Below are positions 26,829-36,495 of a stretch of 64,000 nucleotides of DNA, piece after piece; the stretch's first letter is position 1; every line of letters begins with the position of its first letter. Position numbers and translations under genes: made by a program. Below the pieces are notes generated by a model, which worked only from the letters and a program-made list of their open reading frames with translations, was not told the origin of the DNA and ran no database searches. Source of the DNA: Paracoccaceae bacterium (GTDB taxonomy: Bacteria > Pseudomonadota > Alphaproteobacteria > Rhodobacterales > Rhodobacteraceae); the NCBI GenBank assembly GCA_027486345.1, contig JAIXPH010000003.1, positions 36,495 through 100,494 on the forward strand, given 5' to 3'.

Positions 26829-29021
26829 TTAAAGAAAACTCTGCGGATCAATATCCACAGCCAGCCGCACATTCGTCGGCACCCGGACTTGCGCCAGCCA
26901 CGCAGCGACGGCGGCTTGGATCGCCACGCCTTTGTCGGCCTTGACCAGCAGGCGCACGCGGTGGCGTCCCCTCACGCGGGCAATCGGCGCGGGCGCCGGG
27001 CCGTAAAGCACCGCCCCCACCGCGCGCAACGGCCCGTCCCGCCGCGCAAGCTCTGCACCGAAGTCGAACACCGCCTGTACCTCTGGCCCGGACAGGATGA
27101 TCCCCGCCATGCGGCCATAGGGTGGAACCCCTGCGGCACGACGCTCGGCCGCTTCGGCCCGCCAGAACGCCTCTTCATCACCGCCAAGGATGGCGCGGAT
27201 CACCGGGTGTTCGGGCTGGTGGGTTTGCAACCATGCGACACCCTTTTTCCCCTCGGCCCGGCCTGCACGCCCTGCCACTTGGCGCATCAACTGGAACGTC
27301 CGCTCTGCCGCGCGAAGGTCTGATCCTTGCAAGCCAAGGTCGGCATCTATCACCCCCACCAGCGTCAAATGTGGGAAATTGTGCCCCTTGGCCACGATCT
27401 GGGTGCCGATGATGATGTCGGCCCCGCCTGCGGCAATCACCTCGATCTGTTCCTTTAGCGCGCGGGCTGAGCCGAACAGGTCCGACGACAGCACCGCCAC
27501 GCGCGCATCGGGGAAACGGGCGGTCACCTCTTCGGCCAGACGTTCCACCCCCGGCCCGACAGCGGCCATCTTGCCTTCAACCTTGCAGGAGGGGCAGGCC
27601 AGCGGCACGGGCTTTGTCTCGCCGCATTGGTGGCAGACAAGGCGTTTCAGGAACCGATGCTCCACCATCCGCGCGTCACAATGGTCGCAGCCCACCTGCG
27701 CGCCGCAGGCCCGGCACAAAGTCACCGGCGCATAGCCACGGCGGTTCAGGAACAACAGCGACTGTTCCTGAACGGCAATCCGCGCCCGCACTTCTGCCGC
27801 CAGCTTGTCGGAAATCCAGCGATCACCGGGCAGGTTTGCCTCGCGCATGTCGATGGCCTTCATATCGGGCATCTCGACCGCGTTGAAACGGGCGGTCAGA
27901 TCGAGGCGAGTGTACTTCCCGGCCTCAACATTCGCCCAAGTCTCCAGCGATGGCGTGGCAGAGGCCAGCACCACCGGGCAACCGACAATCGCCGACCGCA
28001 GAACCGCCATGTCACGGGCGTTGTACAGCACGCCTTCCTCTTGCTTGTAAGAGGTGTCATGTTCTTCATCGACGACGATCAAGCCCAAACGCTGGAACGG
28101 CAAGAACAGCGCCGACCGTGCGCCGACGACCAATGACGCCCCCCCGGTGGCGACCATCTTCCACACGCGCCGCCGTTCGGTCTGGGTCACGCCGGAATGC
28201 CATTCGGCGGGACGGGCGCCAAAGCGCGCCTCTACCCGTTTCAGGAATTCCGAGGTCAGCGCGATTTCCGGCAACAGGACCAGCGCCTGACGGCCAAGGC
28301 GCAGGGTTTCGGCGACGGCTTCAAGGTAAACCTCGGTCTTGCCGGACCCAGTAACACCTTTCAGCAGCACCGCCTGATAGGTATCGGCGGTCACGGCATG
28401 AACCAGCGCATCCGCCGCCGCCACCTGATCGCCCTGCAAATCCGGGCCTTGGCGCGGGTCAAGGGGGGCGAAGGGCAGATCGCGGGGCGCGGCCTCTTCG
28501 GCCACGACGCCCAGCTTGACGAGGCCCTTGATCACGGATGTGGAACAAGACGCCTCCGCCGCGAGTTCGCCCAAGGTCATCGGCGCACCGCCAAAGGCCC
28601 GCAGCGCCTCGACCACCCGGAACCGCGCATCGGTCATCTGGTTCGGCACGGGGCCGGACAGGCGAAAGACGCGGCGGGTCACCTCGCCCTCGCCCAGGCC
28701 CGGCGCGCGGGTGGCAAGGCGCAGCATCGCGGGCAGCGGCGTCAGGGTGTAATCCGCCGCCCGTGTCAGAAAGGCACGGAGTTCCGCCCGCATCGGCGGC
28801 GCGTCCAGCACGCGATGCACGGCGCGCACCTTGGCCGGGTCCCAATCGCCGCGCGCGCGGCCCCAGACCACGCCCAAAACGCGGCGGGGGCCAAGCGGCA
28901 CTTCGACGAAATCACCGTCGCCGCAGCCACCTTCGGGCGCGCGGTAATCCAGCACGCGGCCCAAAGGCTCGGTCGTCAACACGCCGACCTGTTCGCCCGC
29001 TGCATAGACCCGATCCGCCAC
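26829..29021 (-). CDS. priA: Primosomal replication protein N' (PriA helicase)
   Basis: Superfamily 2 helicase that restarts stalled replication forks. The 730-residue protein has Walker A in [18 protein letters not shown], the DEEH box in [20 protein letters not shown], the [11 protein letters not shown] motif region, and the zinc-binding insert [14 protein letters not shown] followed by [17 protein letters not shown]. The C-terminal domain [15 protein letters not shown] is present. Transcribed away from the transaldolase gene. The exact start is not settled by a ribosome site. Confidence 0.96.
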   Translation of the reverse strand: MADRVYAAGEQVGVLTTEPLGRVLDYRAPEGGCGDGDFVEVPLGPRRVLGVVWGRARGDWDPAKVRAVHRVLDAPPMRAELRAFLTRAADYTLTPLPAMLRLATRAPGLGEGEVTRRVFRLSGPVPNQMTDARFRVVEALRAFGGAPMTLGELAAEASCSTSVIKGLVKLGVVAEEAAPRDLPFAPLDPRQGPDLQGDQVAAADALVHAVTADTYQAVLLKGVTGSGKTEVYLEAVAETLRLGRQALVLLPEIALTSEFLKRVEARFGARPAEWHSGVTQTERRRVWKMVATGGASLVVGARSALFLPFQRLGLIVVDEEHDTSYKQEEGVLYNARDMAVLRSAIVGCPVVLASATPSLETWANVEAGKYTRLDLTARFNAVEMPDMKAIDMREANLPGDRWISDKLAAEVRARIAVQEQSLLFLNRRGYAPVTLCRACGAQVGCDHCDARMVEHRFLKRLVCHQCGETKPVPLACPSCKVEGKMAAVGPGVERLAEEVTARFPDARVAVLSSDLFGSARALKEQIEVIAAGGADIIIGTQIVAKGHNFPHLTLVGVIDADLGLQGSDLRAAERTFQLMRQVAGRAGRAEGKKGVAWLQTHQPEHPVIRAILGGDEEAFWRAEAAERRAAGVPPYGRMAGIILSGPEVQAVFDFGAELARRDGPLRAVGAVLYGPAPAPIARVRGRHRVRLLVKADKGVAIQAAVAAWLAQVRVPTNVRLAVDIDPQSFL

Positions 29022-29107
29022 GTTCCTGTGCCCGCTTTCACTTTCAACCGTCAGGCATTTGGGGTAAACCGCACCCCGTCAACCCGCAACCGATAAGGAC
29101 CGCGCCA

Positions 29108-29761
29108 ATGAAATTCTTTGTGGACACCGCCGATGTCGCCGCCATCGCCGAACTCAATGACCTTGGCATGGTGGATGGGGTGACCACCAACCCCTCCATC
29201 ATCCTGAAATCCGGGCGGGACATTCTGGAAGTCACCAAGGAAATCTGCTCGATCGTCTCCGGCCCCGTCTCTGCCGAAGTCGTGGCGATGAAGGCCGATG
29301 ACATGATCGCCGAAGGCCGCAAGCTGGCTGCCATCGCAGAGAATATCGCCGTCAAGGTGCCGCTGACCTGGGACGGTCTGAAGGCCTGCAAGGTGCTGTC
29401 GGGCGAAGGCTTCATGGTCAACGTCACGCTGTGTTTTTCGGCCAATCAGGCGCTTTTGGCGGCCAAGGCGGGTGCGACCTTCATCTCGCCCTTCATCGGG
29501 CGCTTGGACGATATCAACCTGGATGGCCTTGATCTGATCGGCGACATCCGCACGATCTATGACAATTACGACTTTTCCACCCAGATCCTTGCCGCGTCGA
29601 TCCGCACCGTGAACCACGCCAAGGATTGCGCGCTGATCGGGGCCGATGTGATGACCGCACCACCCGCCGTGATCAAGTCGATGGCCAACCACATCCTGAC
29701 CGACAAGGGGCTGGAGCAATTCGCAGCCGATTGGGCAAAAACGGGGCAGAAAATACTGTAA
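29108..29761 (+). CDS. tal: Transaldolase (TalC/FSA-type)
   Basis: Short (217-residue) transaldolase of the fructose-6-phosphate aldolase-like subfamily, pentose phosphate pathway, cytoplasmic. It begins [18 protein letters not shown], has [15 protein letters not shown], the Schiff-base Lys in [18 protein letters not shown], and [28 protein letters not shown] read in two pieces. The length and SFSANQA-type block are of the single-domain class rather than E. coli TalB. The ATG at 29108 gives the exact family N-terminus; a long upstream frame is antisense to priA. Confidence 0.95.
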   Translation: MKFFVDTADVAAIAELNDLGMVDGVTTNPSIILKSGRDILEVTKEICSIVSGPVSAEVVAMKADDMIAEGRKLAAIAENIAVKVPLTWDGLKACKVLSGEGFMVNVTLCFSANQALLAAKAGATFISPFIGRLDDINLDGLDLIGDIRTIYDNYDFSTQILAASIRTVNHAKDCALIGADVMTAPPAVIKSMANHILTDKGLEQFAADWAKTGQKIL

Positions 29762-29773
29762 TTCTGCTGTAGG

Positions 29774-30511
29774 ATGCCGCCCAAATCACCAAGAACAAAA
29801 ACGGGCAGTGACGGCATGATTGACCAAGACGTGCGAGACCGGCTTCTGGCGGAGCCTGAGCTTCTGCTGGAAGACCGCGACATGATGGCTGCCCTCATCG
29901 CCGCGAATGAGCGGGCGATGGGGTCCAACATCGTCGATCTGCGCGGCATCGCGATGGAGCGGTTGGAATCCCGGCTGGACCGGCTGGAGGATACCCACCG
30001 CTCTGTCATCGCGGCGGCTTATGAAAACCTTGCCGGGACCAATCAGGTCCATCGCGCCATTCTGCAAATGCTCGACCCTCTGGCATTCGAGGACTTCCTG
30101 AAATGCATGGCCACCGATGTGGCGCAGACCCTGCGGGTGGATTGCGTCCGTCTGGTGCTGGAGTCGGTGCAGAACGAGGAAAAGCCCGTTGCGCTGCAAA
30201 AACTGGGCGATGTGCTGTATGTGGCGGGACCGGGGTTTGTGGGCGACTACCTGTCGAGCGGGCGCAATGTGCCGCTGCGGCCCGTGGTGTTGCGCCAGGT
30301 CTCGCCCGAGGGTGAGGGGCTTTACGGCGATCGCGCGGGCTGGATCCGGTCCGAGGCGCTGATGAAGCTGGATTTCGGTACGGGGCGTTTGCCGGGGATG
30401 CTGGTCTTCGGGGCCGAGGATCCGCACCAGTTCAAGCCGACGCATGGCACGGATTTGCTGGCGTTCTTCGCGGGCGTGTTTGAGCGCACGATGCGGCGCT
30501 GGCTGTCGTAA
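29774..30511 (+). CDS. DUF484 family protein
   Basis: A 245-residue protein of the DUF484 family, commonly encoded next to xerC as here (8 bp to xerC). The N-terminal part LLAEPELLLEDRDMMAALIAA followed by IVDLRGIAMERLESRLDRLE is the family signature, a short coiled coil follows, and the C-terminal two thirds resemble a GAF-like domain (LFGAEDPHQFKPTHGTDLLAFFAGVFER). Function unknown. ATG 29816 (MIDQDVRDRLL) is an alternative start that removes 14 basic residues; neither has a strong ribosome site. Confidence 0.88.
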   Translation: MPPKSPRTKTGSDGMIDQDVRDRLLAEPELLLEDRDMMAALIAANERAMGSNIVDLRGIAMERLESRLDRLEDTHRSVIAAAYENLAGTNQVHRAILQMLDPLAFEDFLKCMATDVAQTLRVDCVRLVLESVQNEEKPVALQKLGDVLYVAGPGFVGDYLSSGRNVPLRPVVLRQVSPEGEGLYGDRAGWIRSEALMKLDFGTGRLPGMLVFGAEDPHQFKPTHGTDLLAFFAGVFERTMRRWLS

Positions 30512-30519
30512 GGGCGGGC

Positions 30520-31446
30520 ATGGACAGCCTCGCCATATCGCCAGCGGCACGGGATGCGCTGCAAGGCTGGCTGTCGCACCTCAAATCACTGGACGGCAAG
30601 GCCGCCCATACGCTGACCGCCTATGCCCGCGATGTGACCGGGTGGCTGGCCTTCTTGGCGCAGCATCGCGGCGGCACCGAAGGGCTGGCGGCGATTGCCA
30701 CGGTCCCGGCCAGCGATCTGCGGTCATGGATGGCGGCAGAGCGGGCGCGGGGAGTCTCAGCCCGGTCGCTGGCGCGGTCCTTGTCGGCGGTCAAGACCTT
30801 TACCGCGTGGCTGGCCGACCGGCAGGGCGCGGATGCGACCACGATCCTGTCCACACGCGGCCCGAAATACCGCCGCAAACTGCCGCGCCCTTTGTCAGTC
30901 GAAGCGGCGGCGGCGATGATCGACACGGTGGGCGATCAGGCGCGCGAGGATTGGGTGGCTGCCCGCGACGTGGCGGTGGTGACGCTGCTTTACGGCTGCG
31001 GGTTGCGGATATCCGAGGCGCTGGGGCTGACCGGGGCCGTCCATCCCCTGCCCGATGTGCTGCGCATCACCGGCAAGGGCAACAAGACCCGTCTGGTCCC
31101 GGTCCTGCCCGCCGCCCGCGCCGCCGTGGCGCGCTACGTGCAGCTTTGCCCCTATGATCTCACCCCATCAGAGCCGCTGTTTCGGGGCACACGCGGCGGC
31201 CCCTTGAACCCGCGCCTGATCGCGCTGGTGATGGAAAAGGCGCGGATGCAGTTGGGATTGCCCTCAACCGCCACACCGCATGCGATGCGGCACAGCTTTG
31301 CCACGCATCTTCTGGCGGCTGGCGGCGACCTGCGGTCCATTCAGGAACTTCTGGGTCATGCCTCCCTGTCCACGACGCAGGCCTATACGGCGGTGGATGC
31401 CGCCCGGTTGATGGAGGTCTATGAGAAAGCCCACCCCCGCGCGTGA
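30520..31446 (+). CDS. xerC: Tyrosine recombinase XerC
   Basis: Site-specific recombinase that resolves chromosome dimers at dif with XerD. The 308-residue protein has the N-terminal SAM-like domain (LSHLKSLDGKAAHTLTAYARDVTGWLAFL) and the catalytic residues Arg in LLYGCGLRISEAL, Lys in ITGKGNKTRLV, HxxR in TPHAMRHSFATHLLAAGGD, His in LLGHASLSTTQ and Tyr in AYTAVDAARLMEVYEKA. It sits after DUF484, as in many proteobacteria, so it is a housekeeping gene and not an integrase of a mobile element. Confidence 0.93.
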   Translation: MDSLAISPAARDALQGWLSHLKSLDGKAAHTLTAYARDVTGWLAFLAQHRGGTEGLAAIATVPASDLRSWMAAERARGVSARSLARSLSAVKTFTAWLADRQGADATTILSTRGPKYRRKLPRPLSVEAAAAMIDTVGDQAREDWVAARDVAVVTLLYGCGLRISEALGLTGAVHPLPDVLRITGKGNKTRLVPVLPAARAAVARYVQLCPYDLTPSEPLFRGTRGGPLNPRLIALVMEKARMQLGLPSTATPHAMRHSFATHLLAAGGDLRSIQELLGHASLSTTQAYTAVDAARLMEVYEKAHPRA

Positions 31447-31509
31447 AACTCTGGCCGAACCCCCGTCGTAAAGATTGCACCAAGGCCGGGAATCCGTCAC
31501 ATAAGGGCC

Positions 31510-32217
31510 ATGAACATGCGTCTGAAAGCCCTGTCCGTGCACCTGTTGACCGCCTCTGGCGCGGTGCTGTCCATGCTCGCCATGCTGGCCGCGGTGAAGG
31601 AGGAGTGGAGCCTGATGTTCCTGTGGCTGGTGGTGGCGCTGATCGTCGATGGCATCGACGGCCCGCTCGCCCGCCGCTATGACGTGACCGCGAATTGGCC
31701 GACCTATGACGGCGTGCTGATGGACCTGATCGTCGACTATCTGACCTATGTGTTCATCCCGGCCTATGCTCTGTTCAAAAGCGGGCTCTTGCCCGAATGG
31801 GCGGCGTGGCTGTGCATCGTGGCCATCGTTTACGGGTCGGTGGTCTATTTCGCCGACACGCGGATGAAGACCAAGGACAAGTCCTTTGCCGGGTTCCCTG
31901 CCTGCTGGAACATGGTCGTGCTGGTGCTCTTCGCCTTGCAACCGCCGACATGGATCACGCTGGTCTTTGTCATCCTGCTGACCGTGGCGATGTTCACCAA
32001 CCTGAAATTCGTCCACCCGACCCGCACCAAACGTTGGCGCGAGATCACCTTGCCGATGTCGCTGGGCTGGGTGTTCTTTGCCGGTTGGGCGGCATGGGTC
32101 GATTTCAACCCGCAAAGCTGGGCGCATTGGGGGTTGGTGATCACCTCGCTCTACCTGACGTTTGCCGGGATCGCGCATCAGATCATCCCGGAACGCGCGG
32201 TCAAACGGGTCGAGTGA
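31510..32217 (+). CDS. pcs: Phosphatidylcholine synthase
   Basis: CDP-alcohol phosphatidyltransferase that condenses CDP-diacylglycerol with choline in the inner membrane. The 235-residue protein has about eight hydrophobic segments and the modified CDP-alcohol motif DGIDGPLARRYDV...GVLMDLIVDYLTY, which is characteristic of Pcs rather than of PssA or PgsA; the FADTRMKTKDKSFAGFPACWN stretch also fits. The Pcs pathway is typical of alphaproteobacteria that use host or environmental choline. Its stop abuts the stop of the convergent EamA gene. Confidence 0.93.
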   Translation: MNMRLKALSVHLLTASGAVLSMLAMLAAVKEEWSLMFLWLVVALIVDGIDGPLARRYDVTANWPTYDGVLMDLIVDYLTYVFIPAYALFKSGLLPEWAAWLCIVAIVYGSVVYFADTRMKTKDKSFAGFPACWNMVVLVLFALQPPTWITLVFVILLTVAMFTNLKFVHPTRTKRWREITLPMSLGWVFFAGWAAWVDFNPQSWAHWGLVITSLYLTFAGIAHQIIPERAVKRVE

Positions 32218-33063
32218 TCAGATCCGCGTCAGGATCACGCCCGCCACAATCACTGCCGCGGCAAGCGCCTTTTCCCCGGTCATCCGTTCCTTGAAGATCA
32301 GCCAGCCCATCAGCACGGCAAAGAGGATCGAGGTTTCCCGCAGCGCCGCCACCACGGCCAAGGGCGCAAAGGTCATGGCCCAGATCGCCACGGCATAAGA
32401 CCCGTAAGACGCGGCAGAGGCAAAGGTGGCCAGACCCCAGCTTTTGGCATCGCGCGGCACGATCCCGGTGCCCCGCCACAAGAGGCTGACCGTGGTAAAG
32501 ATCAGCCCATCCGCCACAAAGACCCACGCGACATAGGCCACCGCATCGCCCGACACCCGCGCGCCCAGCCCGTCAATCAGCGTATAGGTCGCCGTGGCAC
32601 AGGCTGACCCCAACGCCAGTGGCAGCAGCTTGCGATCCTCGGCCTGCGAAAAGACACCCCGCGCCATCAGGGCGATGCCCAGACCCAGCGTGATGATCCC
32701 GGCGTATTGGTGCCCGGTGATGCTGTCGTTCAGGAAAAAGAACCCGACAATCGCCACCACCATCGGCGCGGCCCCCCGCGCGATGGGATAGACGCGGGAG
32801 AGATCGCCACGCTCATAGGCAAAGACGAGGAAGGATTTGTAAAAGAAATGCGTGCAGCCCGCCGCGATCACCCAAGGCCAGACCTCGGCCTTCGGCCAAG
32901 GGCGCGACAGGGCGATGGCAAGGCCAATCGGAATTTCGGTGATCGACAGGATCACCATGCCGCCCACCTTGGACGAACCGACCTTGATCAGCGCATTCCA
33001 CAGCGCGTGCAGGAAAGCGGCCCCCAGAACCGCCAGAAAGACGCCGAGGGACACTGCGGGCAC
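32218..33063 (-). CDS. EamA (DMT) family transporter
   Basis: Drug/metabolite superfamily permease of 281 residues with ten predicted membrane helices in two EamA halves. Seen: AFLHALWNALIKVGSSKV in helix 1, SRVYPIARGAAPMVVAIVGFFFLND ending the first half, and LRETSILFAVLMGWLIFKERMTGEKALAAAVIVAGVILTRI at the C-terminus. The start is GTG at 33063; an ATG in another frame just upstream is not compatible with the protein. Substrate unknown. Confidence 0.88.
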   Translation of the reverse strand: MPAVSLGVFLAVLGAAFLHALWNALIKVGSSKVGGMVILSITEIPIGLAIALSRPWPKAEVWPWVIAAGCTHFFYKSFLVFAYERGDLSRVYPIARGAAPMVVAIVGFFFLNDSITGHQYAGIITLGLGIALMARGVFSQAEDRKLLPLALGSACATATYTLIDGLGARVSGDAVAYVAWVFVADGLIFTTVSLLWRGTGIVPRDAKSWGLATFASAASYGSYAVAIWAMTFAPLAVVAALRETSILFAVLMGWLIFKERMTGEKALAAAVIVAGVILTRI

Positions 33064-33133
33064 CCGTCATGGTTTTGTTACATGGATGGCTAGGCGCTTC
33101 GCCCGGCAGTGACAAGCGAAACGGTGGGGCCGC

Positions 33134-33178
33134 GCAATTTTCTTCGAAGAAAATTGCAAATTCCTTCAAAGGAATTTG
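33134..33178. terminator. Two adjacent AT-rich hairpins downstream of the ileS-DUF3253 pair
   Basis: A 24-bp perfect palindrome with arms GCAATTTTCTTC and GAAGAAAATTGC (33134-33157) is joined directly to CAAATTCCTT-ca-AAGGAATTTG (33157-33178). They lie 3 bp past the DUF3253 stop in the direction of transcription. Probable transcription terminator or mRNA 3' end. Confidence 0.65.
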
Positions 33179-33180
33179 CC

Positions 33181-33411
33181 TTACCGCAACCGCAGCCGTA
33201 TCGGCCCCTTGGCGGTCAGCGGGTCCACGGGCTGGCCCTTTTGCAGCGCCTCAACCTCTGGCGTTGCGGCGGCCACGCGCCGGATGTCGGGCATCAGCGG
33301 CCGCCAATCCGGGGCCAAGGCGCGGGCGGCTTCAGAGGGGCAGAACGTCTTGCCCGCCCCCCGTTGCAAGGCAAGGTCGATCAGGGCGGCGCGGATGATC
33401 CTGTCCTCCAT
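33181..33411 (-). CDS. DUF3253 domain protein
   Basis: A 76-residue soluble protein of the DUF3253 family: GAGKTFCPSEAARALAPDWRPLMPDIRRVAA and the ending GQPVDPLTAKGPIRLRLR are the family pattern. The N-terminal part looks like a small winged-helix-type fold, but this is inference. It follows ileS by 15 bp and is likely co-transcribed. Role unknown. Confidence 0.85.
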   Translation of the reverse strand: MEDRIIRAALIDLALQRGAGKTFCPSEAARALAPDWRPLMPDIRRVAAATPEVEALQKGQPVDPLTAKGPIRLRLR

Positions 33412-33426
33412 CGCCGCCCCTTGGCT

Positions 33427-36345
33427 TTAGCCAAGCGCGTCGTTGCAGCGCGCGCAGGTGGCGGGGTGCTGGTGCGTGCCGACATCGGGCAGGATTTGCC
33501 AGCAGCGCTCACACTTTTCGCCCTTGGCCGGGGCAAACTCCACCGCCACGCCCGGCACTTCGGCCAGCGAAAAGGCCCCCTCTGGCGTGGTGTTCGTGGA
33601 CAGCCAGATGCAAGAGGTGATGCAGATCTCTTCGAACGGCACCGTCTCCAACAGGCCCATCATCTGCGGCGAGACAAAGACCGTCGGCGCGGCCTCAAGG
33701 CTGGCACCAATCACCTTGGCCGTGCGCTGCACCTCCAACGCGCCCGTCACCACACGGCGCACGTCGCGGATGGTTTCCCACTTGGCCGCCAGCGCATGGT
33801 TGAGCCATGCTGCCGGCGTTTCCGGGATATCCAGCTGATGCACGGAACCCTGATCATCGGGGTGACGCGACAGCCAGACATCCTCCATCGTGAAGGTCAG
33901 GATGGGGGCGAGCCATGTCGTCAGCCGGGTGAACAGGTGGTCCAGCACGGTGCGGGCAGAGCGGCGGCGCAAGGACGAGGGCGCGTCGCAATAGAAGCTG
34001 TCCTTGCGGATGTCGAAATAGACCGCCGACAGATCCGTGGTGCAGAAGGTGAACAGCGTCTGGAACACGCCCTGGAAGTCATACTTGGCGTAGCCATCCC
34101 GCACGACCTGATCCAACTCGGCCAGACGGTGCAGCACCCATTGCTCCAACTCGGGCATGTCTTGCACGTCCACGCGCTCGGCGTCGGTGAAGTCCTTCAG
34201 GTTGCCCAGCATGAAACGCATGGTGTTGCGCAGGCGGCGATAGCTGTCGGCCACGCCTTTCAGGATTTCTTTCCCGATCCGCAGGTCGATGGTGTAATCC
34301 GACTGCGCCACCCAAAGCCGCAGGATATCGGCGCCGTATTCCTTGATCACCTCTTCCGGGGCGACGGTATTGCCGAGCGACTTGGACATTTTCATGCCCT
34401 TTTCGTCCAGCGTGAAGCCGTGGGTCAGCACACCGCGATAGGGCGCGCGGCCCTTGGTGCCGCAGGCTTGCAGCATCGACGAATGGAACCACCCGCGATG
34501 CTGGTCAGTGCCTTCAAGATACAGGTCCGCGATCCCGTCCGGGCTGCCATCCGCACGGTCGCGCAGGACGAAAGCGTGGGTGGAACCGGAGTCAAACCAC
34601 ACATCCAGCACGTCAAAGACCTGTTCATATTCGGACGGATCGACGATGCCCGACAGGACCTTTTCCTTGAATCCTTGCACATACCAAACATCGGCCCCGT
34701 CAGCCTCGAACGCGGCCTTGATGCGGGCGTTGACCTCTGGGTTGCGCAACAGGAAGTCGGCGTCGGTCGGACGCGCGCCCTTTTTGACGAAGCAGGTCAG
34801 CGGCACGCCCCACGCGCGTTGACGCGACAGCACCCAATCGGGGCGGGCTTCGATCATCGAATGCAGGCGGTTGCGGCCCGTTTGCGGGGTCCAAGTGACC
34901 AGTTCGTTGATCGAGGTCAGGGCACGGCTGCGGATCGTGTCGCCGTGAGCGCCCATGCCATCGTCCAGCTTGCGGTCGATCGCCACGAACCATTGCGGCG
35001 TGTTGCGATAGATCAGCGGGGCCTTGGAGCGCCACGAATGCGGGTAGGAGTGCTTCATCTTGCCCTTGGCAAACAGCGCCCCTGCCCCGGCGAGGGCCTT
35101 GATGTTGGACACATTCGCCGGACCTTCCTTGCCATCGGGCAGGATGATGTGCTGGCCACCGAACAGCGGCAGATCGGCGCGATAGCTGCCATCGGGTTCG
35201 ACGTTATAGGTCATCGGCAGACCGAATTTCAGACCCATCTGATAGTCGTCGTCGCCGTGGCTGGGCGCGGTATGGACAAACCCCGTCCCCGCGTCATCGG
35301 TGACATGGTCACCGGGGAGGACCGGAACGTCAAAGTCCCACTCACCCGCACCGCCTTCGATGCCGCGATAGGGGTGCGCGCAGACCAGCGTCGCCAGATC
35401 GTCTGCGGACACGTCGCACAGACGGCGCACGAATTCATCCCCTGCCAATTTGGCCTGGGCAAAGGCGGCGGGGGCCAGTTTGTCGGCCATCAGAACGCGG
35501 TGGCCGATGGTGACAGTGCTGTCGGCGGGGCGGCCGATGATTTCGTAGAGCCCATAGGTGATGCCGGGACCAAAGCTGATCGCGCGGTTCTGCGGGATGG
35601 TCCAAGGGGTCGTTGTCCAGATCACCACCCGCGTGGGCGTGTTGGTGAACATCGCATCCTTGGCGGCCACAACCGGGAAGCCCACCCAAACCTGATGGCT
35701 CGTGTGGTCGTGATACTCCACCTCTGCCTCGGCCAGTGCGGTCTTTTCCACGGGGGACCACATCACGGGCTTGGACCCTTGATAGAGGCTGCCGTTCATC
35801 AGGAAGGTCATGAACTCATCGGCGATCACGGCCTCGGCGTGGTAGTCCATCGTCAGGTAGGGGTCGTCCCACTTGCCAGTGATGCCCAAACGCTTGAATT
35901 CCTCGCGCTGGATGTCGATCCAGCCTTCGGCGAATTTGCGGCATTCCTGACGGAAAGCCACCACGTCCACATCGTCCTTGTTCAGACCCTTGGCGCGGTA
36001 TTGCTCTTCGATCTTCCATTCGATGGGCAGGCCGTGGCAATCCCAGCCCGGCACATAACGCGCATCGCGGCCAAGCATCTGCTGGCTGCGGACGATGAAA
36101 TCTTTCAGGATCTTGTTCAGCGCATGGCCGATGTGCAGATGGCCATTGGCATAGGGCGGGCCGTCGTGCAGCACAAAGGGCGTGCGGCCCTCGGCCGCGC
36201 CGCGTTCGCGCAGACGGTCATAGATGCCGATCTTCTCCCAGCGGGCCAGCCAATCAGGCTCGCGCTGCGGCAGACCTGCGCGCATCGGAAAATCGGTTTC
36301 GGGCAGGAAAACGGTGGAACGGTAGTCAGGCGTATCGGCGCACAT
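33427..36345 (-). CDS. ileS: Isoleucine--tRNA ligase
   Basis: Class I synthetase that charges tRNA-Ile, with an editing domain against valine. It has 972 residues. HIGH motif in DGPPYANGHLHIGHALNKILKD, the editing domain around TTTPWTIPQNRAISFGP, KMSKS in KGMKMSKSLGNTVAPEE, and a C-terminal zinc-binding module (KCERCWQILPDVG and TCARCNDALG). The ATG at 36345 (MCADTPDYRSTVFLPET) is the family start; nine codons upstream is a weaker ATG. Confidence 0.97.
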   Translation of the reverse strand: MCADTPDYRSTVFLPETDFPMRAGLPQREPDWLARWEKIGIYDRLRERGAAEGRTPFVLHDGPPYANGHLHIGHALNKILKDFIVRSQQMLGRDARYVPGWDCHGLPIEWKIEEQYRAKGLNKDDVDVVAFRQECRKFAEGWIDIQREEFKRLGITGKWDDPYLTMDYHAEAVIADEFMTFLMNGSLYQGSKPVMWSPVEKTALAEAEVEYHDHTSHQVWVGFPVVAAKDAMFTNTPTRVVIWTTTPWTIPQNRAISFGPGITYGLYEIIGRPADSTVTIGHRVLMADKLAPAAFAQAKLAGDEFVRRLCDVSADDLATLVCAHPYRGIEGGAGEWDFDVPVLPGDHVTDDAGTGFVHTAPSHGDDDYQMGLKFGLPMTYNVEPDGSYRADLPLFGGQHIILPDGKEGPANVSNIKALAGAGALFAKGKMKHSYPHSWRSKAPLIYRNTPQWFVAIDRKLDDGMGAHGDTIRSRALTSINELVTWTPQTGRNRLHSMIEARPDWVLSRQRAWGVPLTCFVKKGARPTDADFLLRNPEVNARIKAAFEADGADVWYVQGFKEKVLSGIVDPSEYEQVFDVLDVWFDSGSTHAFVLRDRADGSPDGIADLYLEGTDQHRGWFHSSMLQACGTKGRAPYRGVLTHGFTLDEKGMKMSKSLGNTVAPEEVIKEYGADILRLWVAQSDYTIDLRIGKEILKGVADSYRRLRNTMRFMLGNLKDFTDAERVDVQDMPELEQWVLHRLAELDQVVRDGYAKYDFQGVFQTLFTFCTTDLSAVYFDIRKDSFYCDAPSSLRRRSARTVLDHLFTRLTTWLAPILTFTMEDVWLSRHPDDQGSVHQLDIPETPAAWLNHALAAKWETIRDVRRVVTGALEVQRTAKVIGASLEAAPTVFVSPQMMGLLETVPFEEICITSCIWLSTNTTPEGAFSLAEVPGVAVEFAPAKGEKCERCWQILPDVGTHQHPATCARCNDALG

Positions 36346-36495
36346 GGGCGGCGGTCCTTCGGGCTTTGGCAAAGGGGCGGCGCATTGTCAGCGCCGGTGA
36401 AACGCAACATGTCCCGGCGGCTGGATCAGCGCGCCGGGCCCATAATTCGTGCCCCGCGAAGGGCCTGCGTTTCAGGGCGCATTCTCATGCGCGCC

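Noticed and set aside
30520..31446. Tyrosine recombinase as a sign of an integrated element
   Set aside because: Sequence and DUF484 neighbour identify chromosomal XerC; no attachment site or cargo genes beside it.
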